From Chitinophaga pinensis (GTDB lineage: Bacteria > Bacteroidota > Bacteroidia > M30B66), in contig CAMCXT010000026.1 of NCBI GenBank assembly GCA_945883545.1, positions 1 to 42,670 of the forward strand: a stretch of DNA of 42,670 nucleotides. The letters are read 5' to 3'. Below are positions 8,151-16,209 of the stretch, one piece after another. A program made the position numbers and the translations under genes. The notes beneath the pieces were generated by a model. The model saw only the letters and a list, made by a program, of their open reading frames with translations. It ran no database searches and was not told where the DNA came from. Each line of letters begins with the position of its first letter. The first letter of the stretch is position 1.

Positions 8151-8930
8151 TTAATGCGGAAGCTTTTTGGCTTCATTCCAATAGAAATCCATTTCTTCTA
8201 AAGTCATGTCTGACAATGACTTTCCAGATTTATTCACTTCCGATTCCAAATAGTTGAAACGAGCGATGAATTTACGGTTTGTTTTTTCGAGCGCATCCTC
8301 AGGATTAATATTTCTGAATCGAGCATAATTGATCAAAGAAAACAAAACATCGCCAAATTCAGCTTCCATTTTGAGTTGGTCTCCGTTCGCAACTTCATGC
8401 TTAAATTCAAGCAATTCCTCATTGACCTTATCCCAAACTTGCTCTTCATGATCCCAATCAAAACCAACACCTCGAGCCTTTTCTTGGATTCGAACTGCTT
8501 TGATCATTGCAGGAAGCGAAACTGGCACTCCAGCCAAAACTGACTTATTGCCTTCTTTTAGCTTGATTTTTTCCCAATTTTCCTTTACTTCTTTTTCGTC
8601 TTTCACCTTCACATCTCCATAAATGTGAGGATGTCGGATAACCAATTTATCGCAGAGTTTATGAATCAGTGAACTCATGTCGAAATCCTGAGTTTCGGAG
8701 CCTATTCTCGCATAAAAAACGATATGAAGCAATACGTCACCCAATTCTTTTTCGATCTCCTTTCTATCACCCGACAAAATAGCGTCAGATAGTTCGTAGG
8801 TTTCTTCTATGGTGAGATGTCGCAAAGATTCAAGCGTTTGCTTCATATCCCAAGGACATTGTTCACGCAATTCATCCATGATTTGGAGCAACCTGCTAAA
8901 AGCAGCTAATTTTTCTTCAAGGCTATGCAT
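8151..8930 (-). CDS. mazG: Nucleoside triphosphate pyrophosphohydrolase MazG
   Basis: A tandem-domain all-alpha NTP pyrophosphohydrolase that hydrolyses (d)NTPs to the monophosphate and pyrophosphate as part of nucleotide-pool cleaning. The signature CPWDMKQT is at 25-32, and the metal-binding motif follows as EETYEL (42-47) and ELGDVLLH (62-69). The second half repeats it in degenerate form (EAEFGDVLFSLINYAR). I choose the ATG at 8930 (259 residues, the normal MazG length). The longer frame from 9014 would add 28 non-conserved residues and would run across a perfect -7 promoter element at 8948-8955. It is divergent from the acyloxyacyl hydrolase gene. Confidence 0.93.
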   Translation of the reverse strand: MHSLEEKLAAFSRLLQIMDELREQCPWDMKQTLESLRHLTIEETYELSDAILSGDRKEIEKELGDVLLHIVFYARIGSETQDFDMSSLIHKLCDKLVIRHPHIYGDVKVKDEKEVKENWEKIKLKEGNKSVLAGVPVSLPAMIKAVRIQEKARGVGFDWDHEEQVWDKVNEELLEFKHEVANGDQLKMEAEFGDVLFSLINYARFRNINPEDALEKTNRKFIARFNYLESEVNKSGKSLSDMTLEEMDFYWNEAKKLPH

Positions 8931-8947
8931 TCTTTGCTGTTTTGCTG

Positions 8948-8955
8948 CAAATATA
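8948..8955 (-). promoter_or_regulatory. -7 promoter element of mazG
   Basis: The minus strand reads TATATTTG, an exact TAnnTTTG match 17 bases upstream of the ATG at 8930. A TTG lies 24 bases upstream of it and a TTTT 18 bases upstream. It supports the shorter mazG start. Confidence 0.48.
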
Positions 8956-9063
8956 GTGATTCGACAGGCTTTTAAAAGGCAATATTTGGTCGAGATTTCC
9001 ACTAAAAATCGCATAATGAATTGTTTTGTAATTCAATTGAAATTCATTTGCTTTACCATTCCG

Positions 9064-10182
9064 ATGATTAAACATTTGGTTAAAGACAAATCTAAAAGCA
9101 CGAGATTGAAATTTCGAAATATTTCAATCACCTTTGCTTGTATTGTTCTAGCATTTTGCGGAAGCATTCATGCACAAATGTCGGTATTCCCCAAAGCATT
9201 TGGAATCAGAGCAGGTTATGGCTTTATTGTGCCTCACAGTTCAAGTGTAGAGCCACTTATTAATGGCCATATTTCATCATTTGAATTGAATTATCGTTAC
9301 AATTTTTCAGGTGTGAAAGAATGGGAGAAAACATACCGATATCCTTATTCAGGTATTGCATTCCATTACATGAATTTCAACAATGATAAAACAGGAAGTG
9401 CTATTTCAGTAATGCCGTATTTCGCATTTCCATTGAAAAAAAACAAAATCTTGGATGCTCATTTTCGAGTTGCCACTGGAATCGCTTATATCACTAGAAA
9501 ATTCGATCTACTTGAGAATCGAAAGAATTTAATGATTGGTTCTAATTTAAATGCAGCTGTTGATTTGTTGTTGCAAGCGAATTGGAAGATAGACAGGAAA
9601 ATTCATTTGTTAACAGGAATCTCACTCACGCATTTTTCGAATGGCGCTTTTTCTGTGCCCAATACTGGAATTAACGTGTTGAGTGTCAACTCGGGCTTAA
9701 CGATTAATATTGGTCAACCAGTCGCAGTAAATCACAACAAGTTTCCAATTCTTCGAAGGTCGCTTAAATGGCTTGTTTGGGGCGGATTTTGGCTAAAGGA
9801 AGTTGATCAAGTTGGCGGTGCAAAATTCGGAGCTGGAACCATTTCAGTGAATGCCTTAAAACGATATTCTATGAAAGGCTCTTTCGGTGGAGGAGTTGAT
9901 TTGATGTATGATCGATCGATGCTAAAACGTAAACCAGAACTTGGAGCCCCCATTCGCGCAGGATTAACATTTGCTTATGAAATTCACATTGGCAAAATGA
10001 GCATTCCTATTCAACAAGGGATTTATGTCTTCGATATGTTCAAGAAAGACACATTTTTTTACCAAAGAATTGGATGGAGATATCACATCAACAAAGAATT
10101 TATCGCACAATTCACTTTAAAATCGCATCTTTTTGTTGCCGATTATGCTGAACTAGGAATTGGATATACATTTAAACAATGA
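9064..10182 (+). CDS. Acyloxyacyl hydrolase / lipid A 3-O-deacylase (PagL-like) outer-membrane protein
   Basis: A 372-residue protein. The ATG at 9064 gives a basic N-region followed by a signal peptide ending SIHAQ. Longer frames from 8809 run antisense through mazG and are not credible. The body is made of alternating beta strands typical of an outer-membrane barrel. The segment LTHFSNGAFSVPNTGIN carries the PagL-type catalytic His-x-Ser (His190, Ser192) followed by Asn193. The expected activity is removal of an ester-linked acyl chain from lipid A or similar lipids in the outer membrane. It is longer than PagL of Pseudomonas, as is usual in Bacteroidota. Its stop overlaps the start of the GIN lipoprotein gene by 4 bases. 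Confidence 0.8.
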   Translation: MIKHLVKDKSKSTRLKFRNISITFACIVLAFCGSIHAQMSVFPKAFGIRAGYGFIVPHSSSVEPLINGHISSFELNYRYNFSGVKEWEKTYRYPYSGIAFHYMNFNNDKTGSAISVMPYFAFPLKKNKILDAHFRVATGIAYITRKFDLLENRKNLMIGSNLNAAVDLLLQANWKIDRKIHLLTGISLTHFSNGAFSVPNTGINVLSVNSGLTINIGQPVAVNHNKFPILRRSLKWLVWGGFWLKEVDQVGGAKFGAGTISVNALKRYSMKGSFGGGVDLMYDRSMLKRKPELGAPIRAGLTFAYEIHIGKMSIPIQQGIYVFDMFKKDTFFYQRIGWRYHINKEFIAQFTLKSHLFVADYAELGIGYTFKQ

Positions 10183-10913
10183 GGTCGTTTTTAATCATAT
10201 TAGCCATCACAGTATTTATGTTTTCATGTAAAAAAGAAAACATGGGTGATTGTTTTAAATCTACCGGCTTAGTTCAAAGAGAAGTAAGAATTACAGAACC
10301 ATTCGATAGCTTAGTTATTCATAAAAGAATGAATTTAATTCTTATCGAAGACTCGATCGATTTTGTTGAAATAGAAGCTGGAAATAAATTGCTAGAAAAT
10401 ATCATATCAGAAAATAAATTCGGAACATTAACCATCGAAAATACCAATACTTGCAATTGGGTTAGGAGCTATAAAATTCCAGTGAATATTTATTTGCATT
10501 ATACGAAGCTTCAGAAAATACTTGTTTTAGGAAGTTCCCAAATTTCAAACACCGACAGTTTACAAAGAGATTCAATGTCTATCGAACTCAGAGACGCTGC
10601 TGGAGATGTGAATTTAACTGTTTCAAATAAGTATTTATTTATTGCTCAGCACACAGGTGCAAGTGATGTTACAATTAAAGGCAGAACAATCGATTTATCG
10701 GTGTATAGTTCCGATTTAGGTTATGGTGATTATTTAAAATTAGCTGCCGAAAATGTATTTGCAGAATCTAATTCTGTTGCAGACAATTATTTCAATGCAT
10801 CCGAAACCATCCGTTTGATTACGAGAAACAAAGGGAGCATCTACTACACTGGAGAAGCTGAGGTACTTCTAAAAGACCGTAAAGGCGAAGGAACTATTTC
10901 AAGGATTTATTGA
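10179..10913 (+). CDS. GIN-domain (DUF2807) lipoprotein
   Basis: A 244-residue protein with a lipoprotein signal peptide; the lipobox is VFMFSC with Cys at 17, followed by KKE. The rest matches the repetitive beta-helical GIN (DUF2807) domain: EPFDSLVIHKRMNLILIED, then IPVNIYLHYTKLQKILVLGSS and parallel-helix turns ending in YYTGEAEVLL. These proteins are common at the Bacteroidota surface and have no proven role. The start overlaps the acyloxyacyl hydrolase stop (ATGA), so both envelope proteins are probably made together. It is convergent with ispE. Confidence 0.82.
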   Translation: MRSFLIILAITVFMFSCKKENMGDCFKSTGLVQREVRITEPFDSLVIHKRMNLILIEDSIDFVEIEAGNKLLENIISENKFGTLTIENTNTCNWVRSYKIPVNIYLHYTKLQKILVLGSSQISNTDSLQRDSMSIELRDAAGDVNLTVSNKYLFIAQHTGASDVTIKGRTIDLSVYSSDLGYGDYLKLAAENVFAESNSVADNYFNASETIRLITRNKGSIYYTGEAEVLLKDRKGEGTISRIY

Positions 10914-10914
10914 C

Positions 10915-11736
10915 CTAAAGTTGGGCCTTGTAAACAAACCAATGATCAGGCGATTTTGGAATTTCTTGATCCACTTCAAACAATCCAAATACAGTTGATC
11001 CACTGCCTGTCATTGCAGTATAAATTGCCCCAGAATTATCTAATAAATCAATGGCACTTTGAATTTCTGGGTGCTTGATGCAAGCAGGCTTTTCAAAATC
11101 ATTGGTCAATTTCCCCTTCCACGTTGATACTGGATGCTGCATAACTTCGATCAACTCAAATTGCGGCTCACTTGGAGTAATCATTGCAAATGCCTCAGCG
11201 GTAGAGATATGAATTCCAGGATTGATTAAAATGATCGTCCACCCGCTGAGATCAAGCGAAATTTCCTTTAACACCTCACCCCTACCTTCTACATAACAAG
11301 CAGAATCATGCAAAAAGAACGGGCAGTCGCTTCCGAGTTTGAGCGTTATCTCATACAATTCGTTGTGCGATAATGGATTGTCCATGAGTTCATTTAAAAC
11401 CCTCAGCATCCATGTTCCATCGGAGGAACCGCCTCCCATGCCAGCGCCCATGGGTATGTTTTTGTGAAGATGTACGCGCATCCCCGGCAGGGAAACAACC
11501 TCGCCGAACATACCAGCAGCCCTCAGAATCAGGTTTGAATTCGTATTTCCAGGGATTGGAATTCCACTGCATGTGAAGGTTAATTCACCGGGTGCCAAAT
11601 TTGGGTCGATAACAACTTCCAATGCATCGCGAAGATTCACCGAAAAAAAGATGCTTTGTAGGTTATGGAAGCCATCTAACCGCTTGCCGGTGATGTTCAA
11701 ACCTAGGTTTATCTTGGCTGGAGGAAAAACAATCAT
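10915..11736 (-). CDS. ispE: 4-diphosphocytidyl-2-C-methyl-D-erythritol kinase
   Basis: A 273-residue GHMP kinase of the non-mevalonate (MEP) isoprenoid pathway, which phosphorylates the 2-hydroxyl of CDP-methylerythritol using ATP. The substrate-binding start PPAKINLGLNI is at 5-15. The ATP-binding glycine-rich loop PMGAGMGGGSSDG is at 95-107, and the catalytic Asp lies in LGSDCPFF (Asp137). The C-terminal GHMP motif is MTGSGSTVFGLF. The length is normal. The gene stands alone, convergent with the GIN lipoprotein gene and divergent from accA with 113 bases between the start codons. Confidence 0.96.
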   Translation of the reverse strand: MIVFPPAKINLGLNITGKRLDGFHNLQSIFFSVNLRDALEVVIDPNLAPGELTFTCSGIPIPGNTNSNLILRAAGMFGEVVSLPGMRVHLHKNIPMGAGMGGGSSDGTWMLRVLNELMDNPLSHNELYEITLKLGSDCPFFLHDSACYVEGRGEVLKEISLDLSGWTIILINPGIHISTAEAFAMITPSEPQFELIEVMQHPVSTWKGKLTNDFEKPACIKHPEIQSAIDLLDNSGAIYTAMTGSGSTVFGLFEVDQEIPKSPDHWFVYKAQL

Positions 11737-11779
11737 TCAATATATTGTTGATATTCTGATACTTGCAATTTTACCGCTG

Positions 11780-11787
11780 TAATTTTG
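11780..11787 (+). promoter_or_regulatory. Candidate -7 promoter element of accA
   Basis: TAATTTTG is an exact TAnnTTTG match in the ispE-accA divergent region, 62 bases before the accA ATG. The nearest upstream TTG (11763-11765) is only 14 bases away, shorter than usual. Confidence 0.35.
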
Positions 11788-11849
11788 CACTTCGAAATTA
11801 AGCTATCCGGATGAATGCGTAAATTGCACCCCTTGTAAAAGTATCAAAT

Positions 11850-12806
11850 ATGACGTTTCTGGAATTCGAAAAACCCATCAGTGATCTGTTCGAACAATTG
11901 CAAGAAGCCCACGAATTGGCTGAAAAAAGCGGTGTTGACATGGTTCCTGCAATCAACGAACTCGAGCGTAAAATTCAGGAAGCCCGCAAGTCAATCTATA
12001 GTCAATTAACACCTTGGCAGCGGGTTCAAGTGAGTCGTCATCCAGATCGACCATATGCTTTATCGTATATTAACTATCTCACCGATGGGAATTTTCATGA
12101 ATTACATGGGGATCGCACGGTGAAAGACGACAAAGCCATGATCGGTGGTTTGGGCTGTGTGGATGGAAAATCGGTGATGTTTATCGGCCAACAGAAAGGT
12201 GCAAATACAAAACAACGTCAATTCAGAAATTTCGGCATGGCCAATCCTGAAGGCTATAGAAAAGCACTGAGATTGATGAAGTTAGCCGAAAAATTCGATG
12301 TGCCTGTCGTTACCATTATCGATACACCTGGCGCATTTCCTGGACTTGAGGCTGAAGAGCGCGGTCAAGGAGAAGCGATTGCTCGAAACCTCTTCGAAAT
12401 GACCAAATTACGTGTTCCTATTATTTGCATCATCATTGGTGAAGGTGCATCTGGCGGTGCATTGGGAATTGGGATTGGAGACAAGGTGTTGATGCTAGAA
12501 AACACTTGGTATTCGGTTATTTCACCAGAATCTTGCTCATCGATTCTTTGGAGGAGTTGGGATTTTAAAGAGAAAGCATCCACCTGTTTGAAGCTTACAG
12601 CTGAAGATATGATGCAAAATAAACTGATTGATGGTGTAATTCCGGAACCAATCGGTGGAGCGCATACCAATTACAATGAGATCTTCAAAACGGTAAAAAC
12701 TGAGGTGCTAAAACATCTAGAGAAATTATCGAAGATGAAGCCAGAAAAGCGCGTTGAGGGGAGAATTAAAAAATTCTCTGATATGGGATCTTTTATCGAA
12801 AAGTAG
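11850..12806 (+). CDS. accA: Acetyl-CoA carboxylase carboxyltransferase subunit alpha
   Basis: A 318-residue protein of normal AccA length. With AccD (not in this window) it transfers CO2 from carboxybiotin to acetyl-CoA, making malonyl-CoA for fatty-acid synthesis in the cytoplasm. The N-terminal helix pair is followed by the crotonase-fold core: [38 protein letters not shown] and [16 protein letters not shown], all AccA signatures. [13 protein letters not shown] near residue 230 is also characteristic. It is followed by trmN6 after 10 bases, so the two probably share a transcript. Confidence 0.97.
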   Translation: MTFLEFEKPISDLFEQLQEAHELAEKSGVDMVPAINELERKIQEARKSIYSQLTPWQRVQVSRHPDRPYALSYINYLTDGNFHELHGDRTVKDDKAMIGGLGCVDGKSVMFIGQQKGANTKQRQFRNFGMANPEGYRKALRLMKLAEKFDVPVVTIIDTPGAFPGLEAEERGQGEAIARNLFEMTKLRVPIICIIIGEGASGGALGIGIGDKVLMLENTWYSVISPESCSSILWRSWDFKEKASTCLKLTAEDMMQNKLIDGVIPEPIGGAHTNYNEIFKTVKTEVLKHLEKLSKMKPEKRVEGRIKKFSDMGSFIEK

Positions 12807-12816
12807 GAATTACTGA

Positions 12817-13530
12817 ATGCCGAATACTTGGTTCCGTTTTAAGCAGTTCACGGTACACCAAGATCGATGCGCCATGAAAGTTGGCACCGACGGTGTTTTG
12901 TTGGGCGCATGGGTGAAGCCTCCAAAGCAAGGTTTAATCTTTGATTTCGGCACAGGAACAGGCTTGATTGCCTTGATGCTTGCACAAAGATCTGAAGCTC
13001 AAATTATTGCTTTCGAATCGAATCAATCTGCAGCTGAACAAGCGCAAGACAACTTCAATGGATCACCATGGGCAGAAAGGATTACGGCTAAGCAAGCAGA
13101 TATTTTTCAATGCACTGAACCAGCAGATAAGGCTGACTTGATTGTTTGCAATCCACCTTTTCATCAAAGCCATGTTGTGCCCGACAAGGAAGCGAGGAAA
13201 CAAGCGCGCCACCACGATTTACCATTAAGTTTATGGTTCGAAAAAGCATATCAATTGAGCAAGACTGATGGAAAAGCGGCATTCATTTTTCCATTTGAAC
13301 GCTATGAAGAATTAAAAACCGAAATTGAATCTGCTGGTTGGTTTATTGAAAATCACACCAAAGTAATTTCATCTCCAGAGAAAACACCTGTTAGGAGCTT
13401 GGTACTACTATGTAAAGCCCCAATAGAAAGAACTGATTTCACCTTTTGTATTGAAAATGGTGAGCGAGGAAAATACCACAATGACTTTATCGAAATTGCA
13501 AAAGCCTATTATCTGGCAATGCCCGATTAA
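12817..13530 (+). CDS. trmN6: tRNA1(Val) (adenine(37)-N6)-methyltransferase
   Basis: A 237-residue class I SAM-dependent methyltransferase of the YfiC/TrmN6 family. The N-terminal FRFKQFTVHQDRCAMKVGTD is diagnostic of the family. The SAM-binding motif I is FDFGTGTGLIALML (about 42-55), and the adenine-N6 catalytic motif NPPF is at 112-115. It methylates A37 of valine tRNA next to the anticodon. The gene begins 10 bases after accA. Its stop codon overlaps the stop of the convergent DUF6263 gene (13527-13530). Confidence 0.9.
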   Translation: MPNTWFRFKQFTVHQDRCAMKVGTDGVLLGAWVKPPKQGLIFDFGTGTGLIALMLAQRSEAQIIAFESNQSAAEQAQDNFNGSPWAERITAKQADIFQCTEPADKADLIVCNPPFHQSHVVPDKEARKQARHHDLPLSLWFEKAYQLSKTDGKAAFIFPFERYEELKTEIESAGWFIENHTKVISSPEKTPVRSLVLLCKAPIERTDFTFCIENGERGKYHNDFIEIAKAYYLAMPD

Positions 13531-14447
13531 TTTACTTTTTTCTTAATTGAAATATCCTGCGTTGTTTTCACTGAAAGGGGAATATTCGCTCCAAACATTT
13601 TCATGGAACCTTTCATTTGGGTCACCATTTTATTTTGAATTGGCAAGCCAGATTTTGAATCCAATTTAACTTCCGAAGTAACTTCACCAGATAAATCCAT
13701 CATCTTCACCATCATTGCCATCATTCCTTTGGCGTTCTTGTTAATTGAAACGGTACCTTTTGATGTTAATGTGGTAATGTTTTCATCCGATTTAATCACC
13801 TTGTAATTACTTTCCATCACTACAGGATAACTTGAGGAAAATGCATCTGATTTATAGGTCCATTCCGATCCTGCAGTAGTTTTCCCTTCAGGAAGAATAA
13901 CAAACAGTGATTGAATTCCTGCTTTTTGTGTTTCAATCGACAATTGATCAATCGCCATTTTCATGATAGGATTTTCATCTGCTAGTTTCTTTAATTCTGC
14001 TTCATACTCTGCAGAAGAACAATTCAAAACTTCCCCGCGGGTATTCATGGTCACATCGAATGGTTTCTTCAGCATCAACGACATCGATTTATATGATTCA
14101 AAGGCCTCCTCAGACAATACCGAATCTGGCTGATCTGTATCTATCGTGTATGAAGTTTCAGTAGGTGCAGCCATTTCCACTTGCTGAACAATGCGATTGT
14201 ACATCAATTGAAATTTAAACTTATCATCCGATGTTACTTCCTTTACTTCAATGTTTCCATATTGAATCATTTCAGTATTCATTTTCATCCTAGTCCCCAT
14301 GCTGGTTTGATCCATTTCATTCAAGGTTTTCATTTCAAGTTCATAAACATCGCCTTGTTTCATTTGAATTTTCAGAGACGCATTGTTTTCAGAACAAGAA
14401 TTGAAAAGCAGTGTTAATGCCAGCAGAACGGGAGCAATTAGTTTCAT
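13527..14447 (-). CDS. DUF6263-type lipoprotein
   Basis: A 306-residue lipoprotein whose signal peptide has the lipobox LLFNSC (Cys18). The mature part is a mainly beta-strand domain with LKIQMKQGDVYELEMKTLNE near the start, GEVLNCSSAEYE in the middle, and TAGSEWTYKS plus a final strand set QMKGSMKMFG. This pattern corresponds to the DUF6263 family of Bacteroidota lipoproteins, whose function is unknown. It is rich in Met, Lys and Ser/Thr and has no catalytic motif. The family name is recalled from pattern and not confirmed by search. No promoter matching the full consensus was found in the 145 bases upstream. Confidence 0.72.
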   Translation of the reverse strand: MKLIAPVLLALTLLFNSCSENNASLKIQMKQGDVYELEMKTLNEMDQTSMGTRMKMNTEMIQYGNIEVKEVTSDDKFKFQLMYNRIVQQVEMAAPTETSYTIDTDQPDSVLSEEAFESYKSMSLMLKKPFDVTMNTRGEVLNCSSAEYEAELKKLADENPIMKMAIDQLSIETQKAGIQSLFVILPEGKTTAGSEWTYKSDAFSSSYPVVMESNYKVIKSDENITTLTSKGTVSINKNAKGMMAMMVKMMDLSGEVTSEVKLDSKSGLPIQNKMVTQMKGSMKMFGANIPLSVKTTQDISIKKKVN

Positions 14448-14592
14448 TTTATATAAATTTTAGTTCGACGAAGGTATTGAATTAACTCATCCAATAAACT
14501 CATTTTAATTCATAAGATTATGCAATTATTTATCGAATCTAATTAATTCGATGTGCCAATTAAATCAATATTTATTGGAGCGTGGTGTATTC

Positions 14593-15699
14593 TTAATTCG
14601 AAGAGTTCCTTTTAATAAAATCAACACTTAAATGTTTTAGCAATTGACCAGAAGGTCCATACATGGGATATTCGAAGCTGTGTGTAGCCCAAGGTAATTC
14701 GACAAATTGAACAGAATTACTTTGAATATTCCATGCTTCCACAAATTCAATTGATTGTTTTACTGGAACTATAAGATCTTTGCTGCCATGTATTAACAAT
14801 AGCGACGGTAAATCCTGATGAATTTGATGAATAGGTGAAATTGCATTTAAACTATTTGAACCTTTATAAACAGCAGTAATCTTCTGCATATCGGTGGTAC
14901 TTTCAAAAGGCTTCGAGAAATCTGTTATTGGGTAAAGTGCAATTACACCATTAAATTTTATTTCTGAATTAATTAAAGCAGTGGAAATTGCTAATGTTCC
15001 TCCTGCCGAAGAGCCAGCGATGAAAATAGAACTTGTATCTACTAGCCTTTTAGAGAATTCTATTTTCAAGTCTTGGATAGAAAGTGCAATCTCATCCGAT
15101 TGCATTGGAAATGTGGCTTCGGGAGCCAATTGATAAGCCAATGAAGCTACTGCAATTCCTTGCTCTGATAAAGCGGATGCCCAACCGTGCATCCAATTCG
15201 GAGCTCCTTGATAAAAACCACCACCATGCAGCAAAAAAACTATAGCTGTGGTTTTATCAACCTGTTTGGGTATATAAACTAGCGATTGTAGATTGGAATT
15301 TCTGGGTGAAGAATAACTATAATATTCAGCCTGATCTGAATAAGCAGTTAACCATTGATAAAAACTAAATCCTTCAGGAATGCTTGATTTTTTCAACAAT
15401 TGCTGGTGCATGCGACCACTTGATATCAGTGGCCAACTGAGGAGCATTGATGCACAAAGAGGAACTAAAAAAAGCCAAGCACCGAAACGAAGGTTCCTCC
15501 AAGCTGGCCAAATCATCAATAAAATAAGTAAAATCCATGCGATCCGACCATTTTCGATTGCATGAAGATTTAACCAAAGCCAGCTATCTTTTTCTAAGAT
15601 AAACAGCGTTAAACAGGCATAGACTAGTAAAAACAAAGAAGCCAGACACCACAAGATGACTGGCCACTTTCTACCGGTAAAACCGGGGATAAAAATCAT
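14593..15699 (-). CDS. Membrane-anchored alpha/beta hydrolase (HSL-type esterase)
   Basis: A 368-residue protein. The N-terminal 95 residues hold two or three membrane segments (about 13-35, 52-66 and 72-92). The hydrolase domain starts near 135. The oxyanion motif HGGG is at 158-161, and the nucleophile elbow GSSAG is at 229-233 with Ser231. The likely catalytic Asp is Asp308 in HGSKDLIVP and the His is His340 in ATHSFEY, so the triad is complete. It belongs to the hormone-sensitive-lipase/carboxylesterase group (alpha/beta hydrolase fold 3); the ester substrate is unknown. The start overlaps the stop of the PKD lipoprotein gene by 4 bases, suggesting a coupled two-gene envelope unit. Confidence 0.85.
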   Translation of the reverse strand: MIFIPGFTGRKWPVILWCLASLFLLVYACLTLFILEKDSWLWLNLHAIENGRIAWILLILLMIWPAWRNLRFGAWLFLVPLCASMLLSWPLISSGRMHQQLLKKSSIPEGFSFYQWLTAYSDQAEYYSYSSPRNSNLQSLVYIPKQVDKTTAIVFLLHGGGFYQGAPNWMHGWASALSEQGIAVASLAYQLAPEATFPMQSDEIALSIQDLKIEFSKRLVDTSSIFIAGSSAGGTLAISTALINSEIKFNGVIALYPITDFSKPFESTTDMQKITAVYKGSNSLNAISPIHQIHQDLPSLLLIHGSKDLIVPVKQSIEFVEAWNIQSNSVQFVELPWATHSFEYPMYGPSGQLLKHLSVDFIKRNSSN

Positions 15700-16040
15700 T
15701 TCACTTCGATCGTCTGACGTGCTCCATTGGCGCCTGCATCAGGAGGACAATGGCTTTCAATTTGAGGTGTCGTGCTGTGAAGACTGATTTGGTATGAACC
15801 TGGAAATTCGTAAACATGTTCAACTGTCTCAGTTTTAGTAACACTGTCTTTGCCATCACCAAAATTCCAGTGATACAAATCAATGCCTTCACTGCAAGAT
15901 GCATTAAAGGTTACACGAGTACCAGCAGATGGCTCACGATCGGAAACAGTGAAGCAATAACGTTCAACTTCGCTTTCGCAAGAAGTTAGAGCAAGCCCAA
16001 TAAAAATAAGGCCTGTAGGAAGTAAGAGTTTGTTACGCAT
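15696..16040 (-). CDS. PKD-domain lipoprotein
   Basis: A 114-residue lipoprotein starting MRNKLLLP, with lipobox LALTSC. The mature part is a single PKD domain: SAGTRVTFNAS, then the signature YHWNFGDGKDS and HVYEFPGSYQISL. The ATG at 16040 is chosen because the in-frame TTG at 16064 lies inside a perfect -7 promoter element (16062-16069). It lacks a T9SS sorting domain and is short, so it is likely a periplasmic or surface-exposed small adhesion or binding module. It is translationally coupled (ATGA) to the downstream esterase. Confidence 0.85.
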   Translation of the reverse strand: MRNKLLLPTGLIFIGLALTSCESEVERYCFTVSDREPSAGTRVTFNASCSEGIDLYHWNFGDGKDSVTKTETVEHVYEFPGSYQISLHSTTPQIESHCPPDAGANGARQTIEVK

Positions 16041-16061
16041 AATTCTGCTTAGATTGATGTT

Positions 16062-16069
16062 CAAATATA
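16062..16069 (-). promoter_or_regulatory. -7 promoter element of the PKD lipoprotein-esterase unit
   Basis: The minus strand reads TATATTTG, a perfect TAnnTTTG, 21 bases before the ATG at 16040. A T-rich run occupies the -33 region, without a clear TTG. Confidence 0.45.
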
Positions 16070-16209
16070 GTTAAACTGATTTTATAAAAAAATATTTCAC
16101 AAGGATCATTCCAAATTTTCCCTTACTACCAAAATCAATTTCGATTGTTCATCTAAGATAACTTAAAAATTATGTCATCAATATCTTTAACTAAATAAAT
16201 TATAAACCT

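Noticed and set aside
8809-9063. 5' extension of the acyloxyacyl hydrolase frame
   Set aside because: It runs antisense through mazG and its promoter and encodes no signal peptide; the ATG at 9064 starts a proper one.
14448-14592. Hairpin-like repeats (TCGAAT/ATTCGA and CCAAT/ATTGG) as a terminator
   Set aside because: The stems are short and A+T-rich and no T-run follows on the minus strand.
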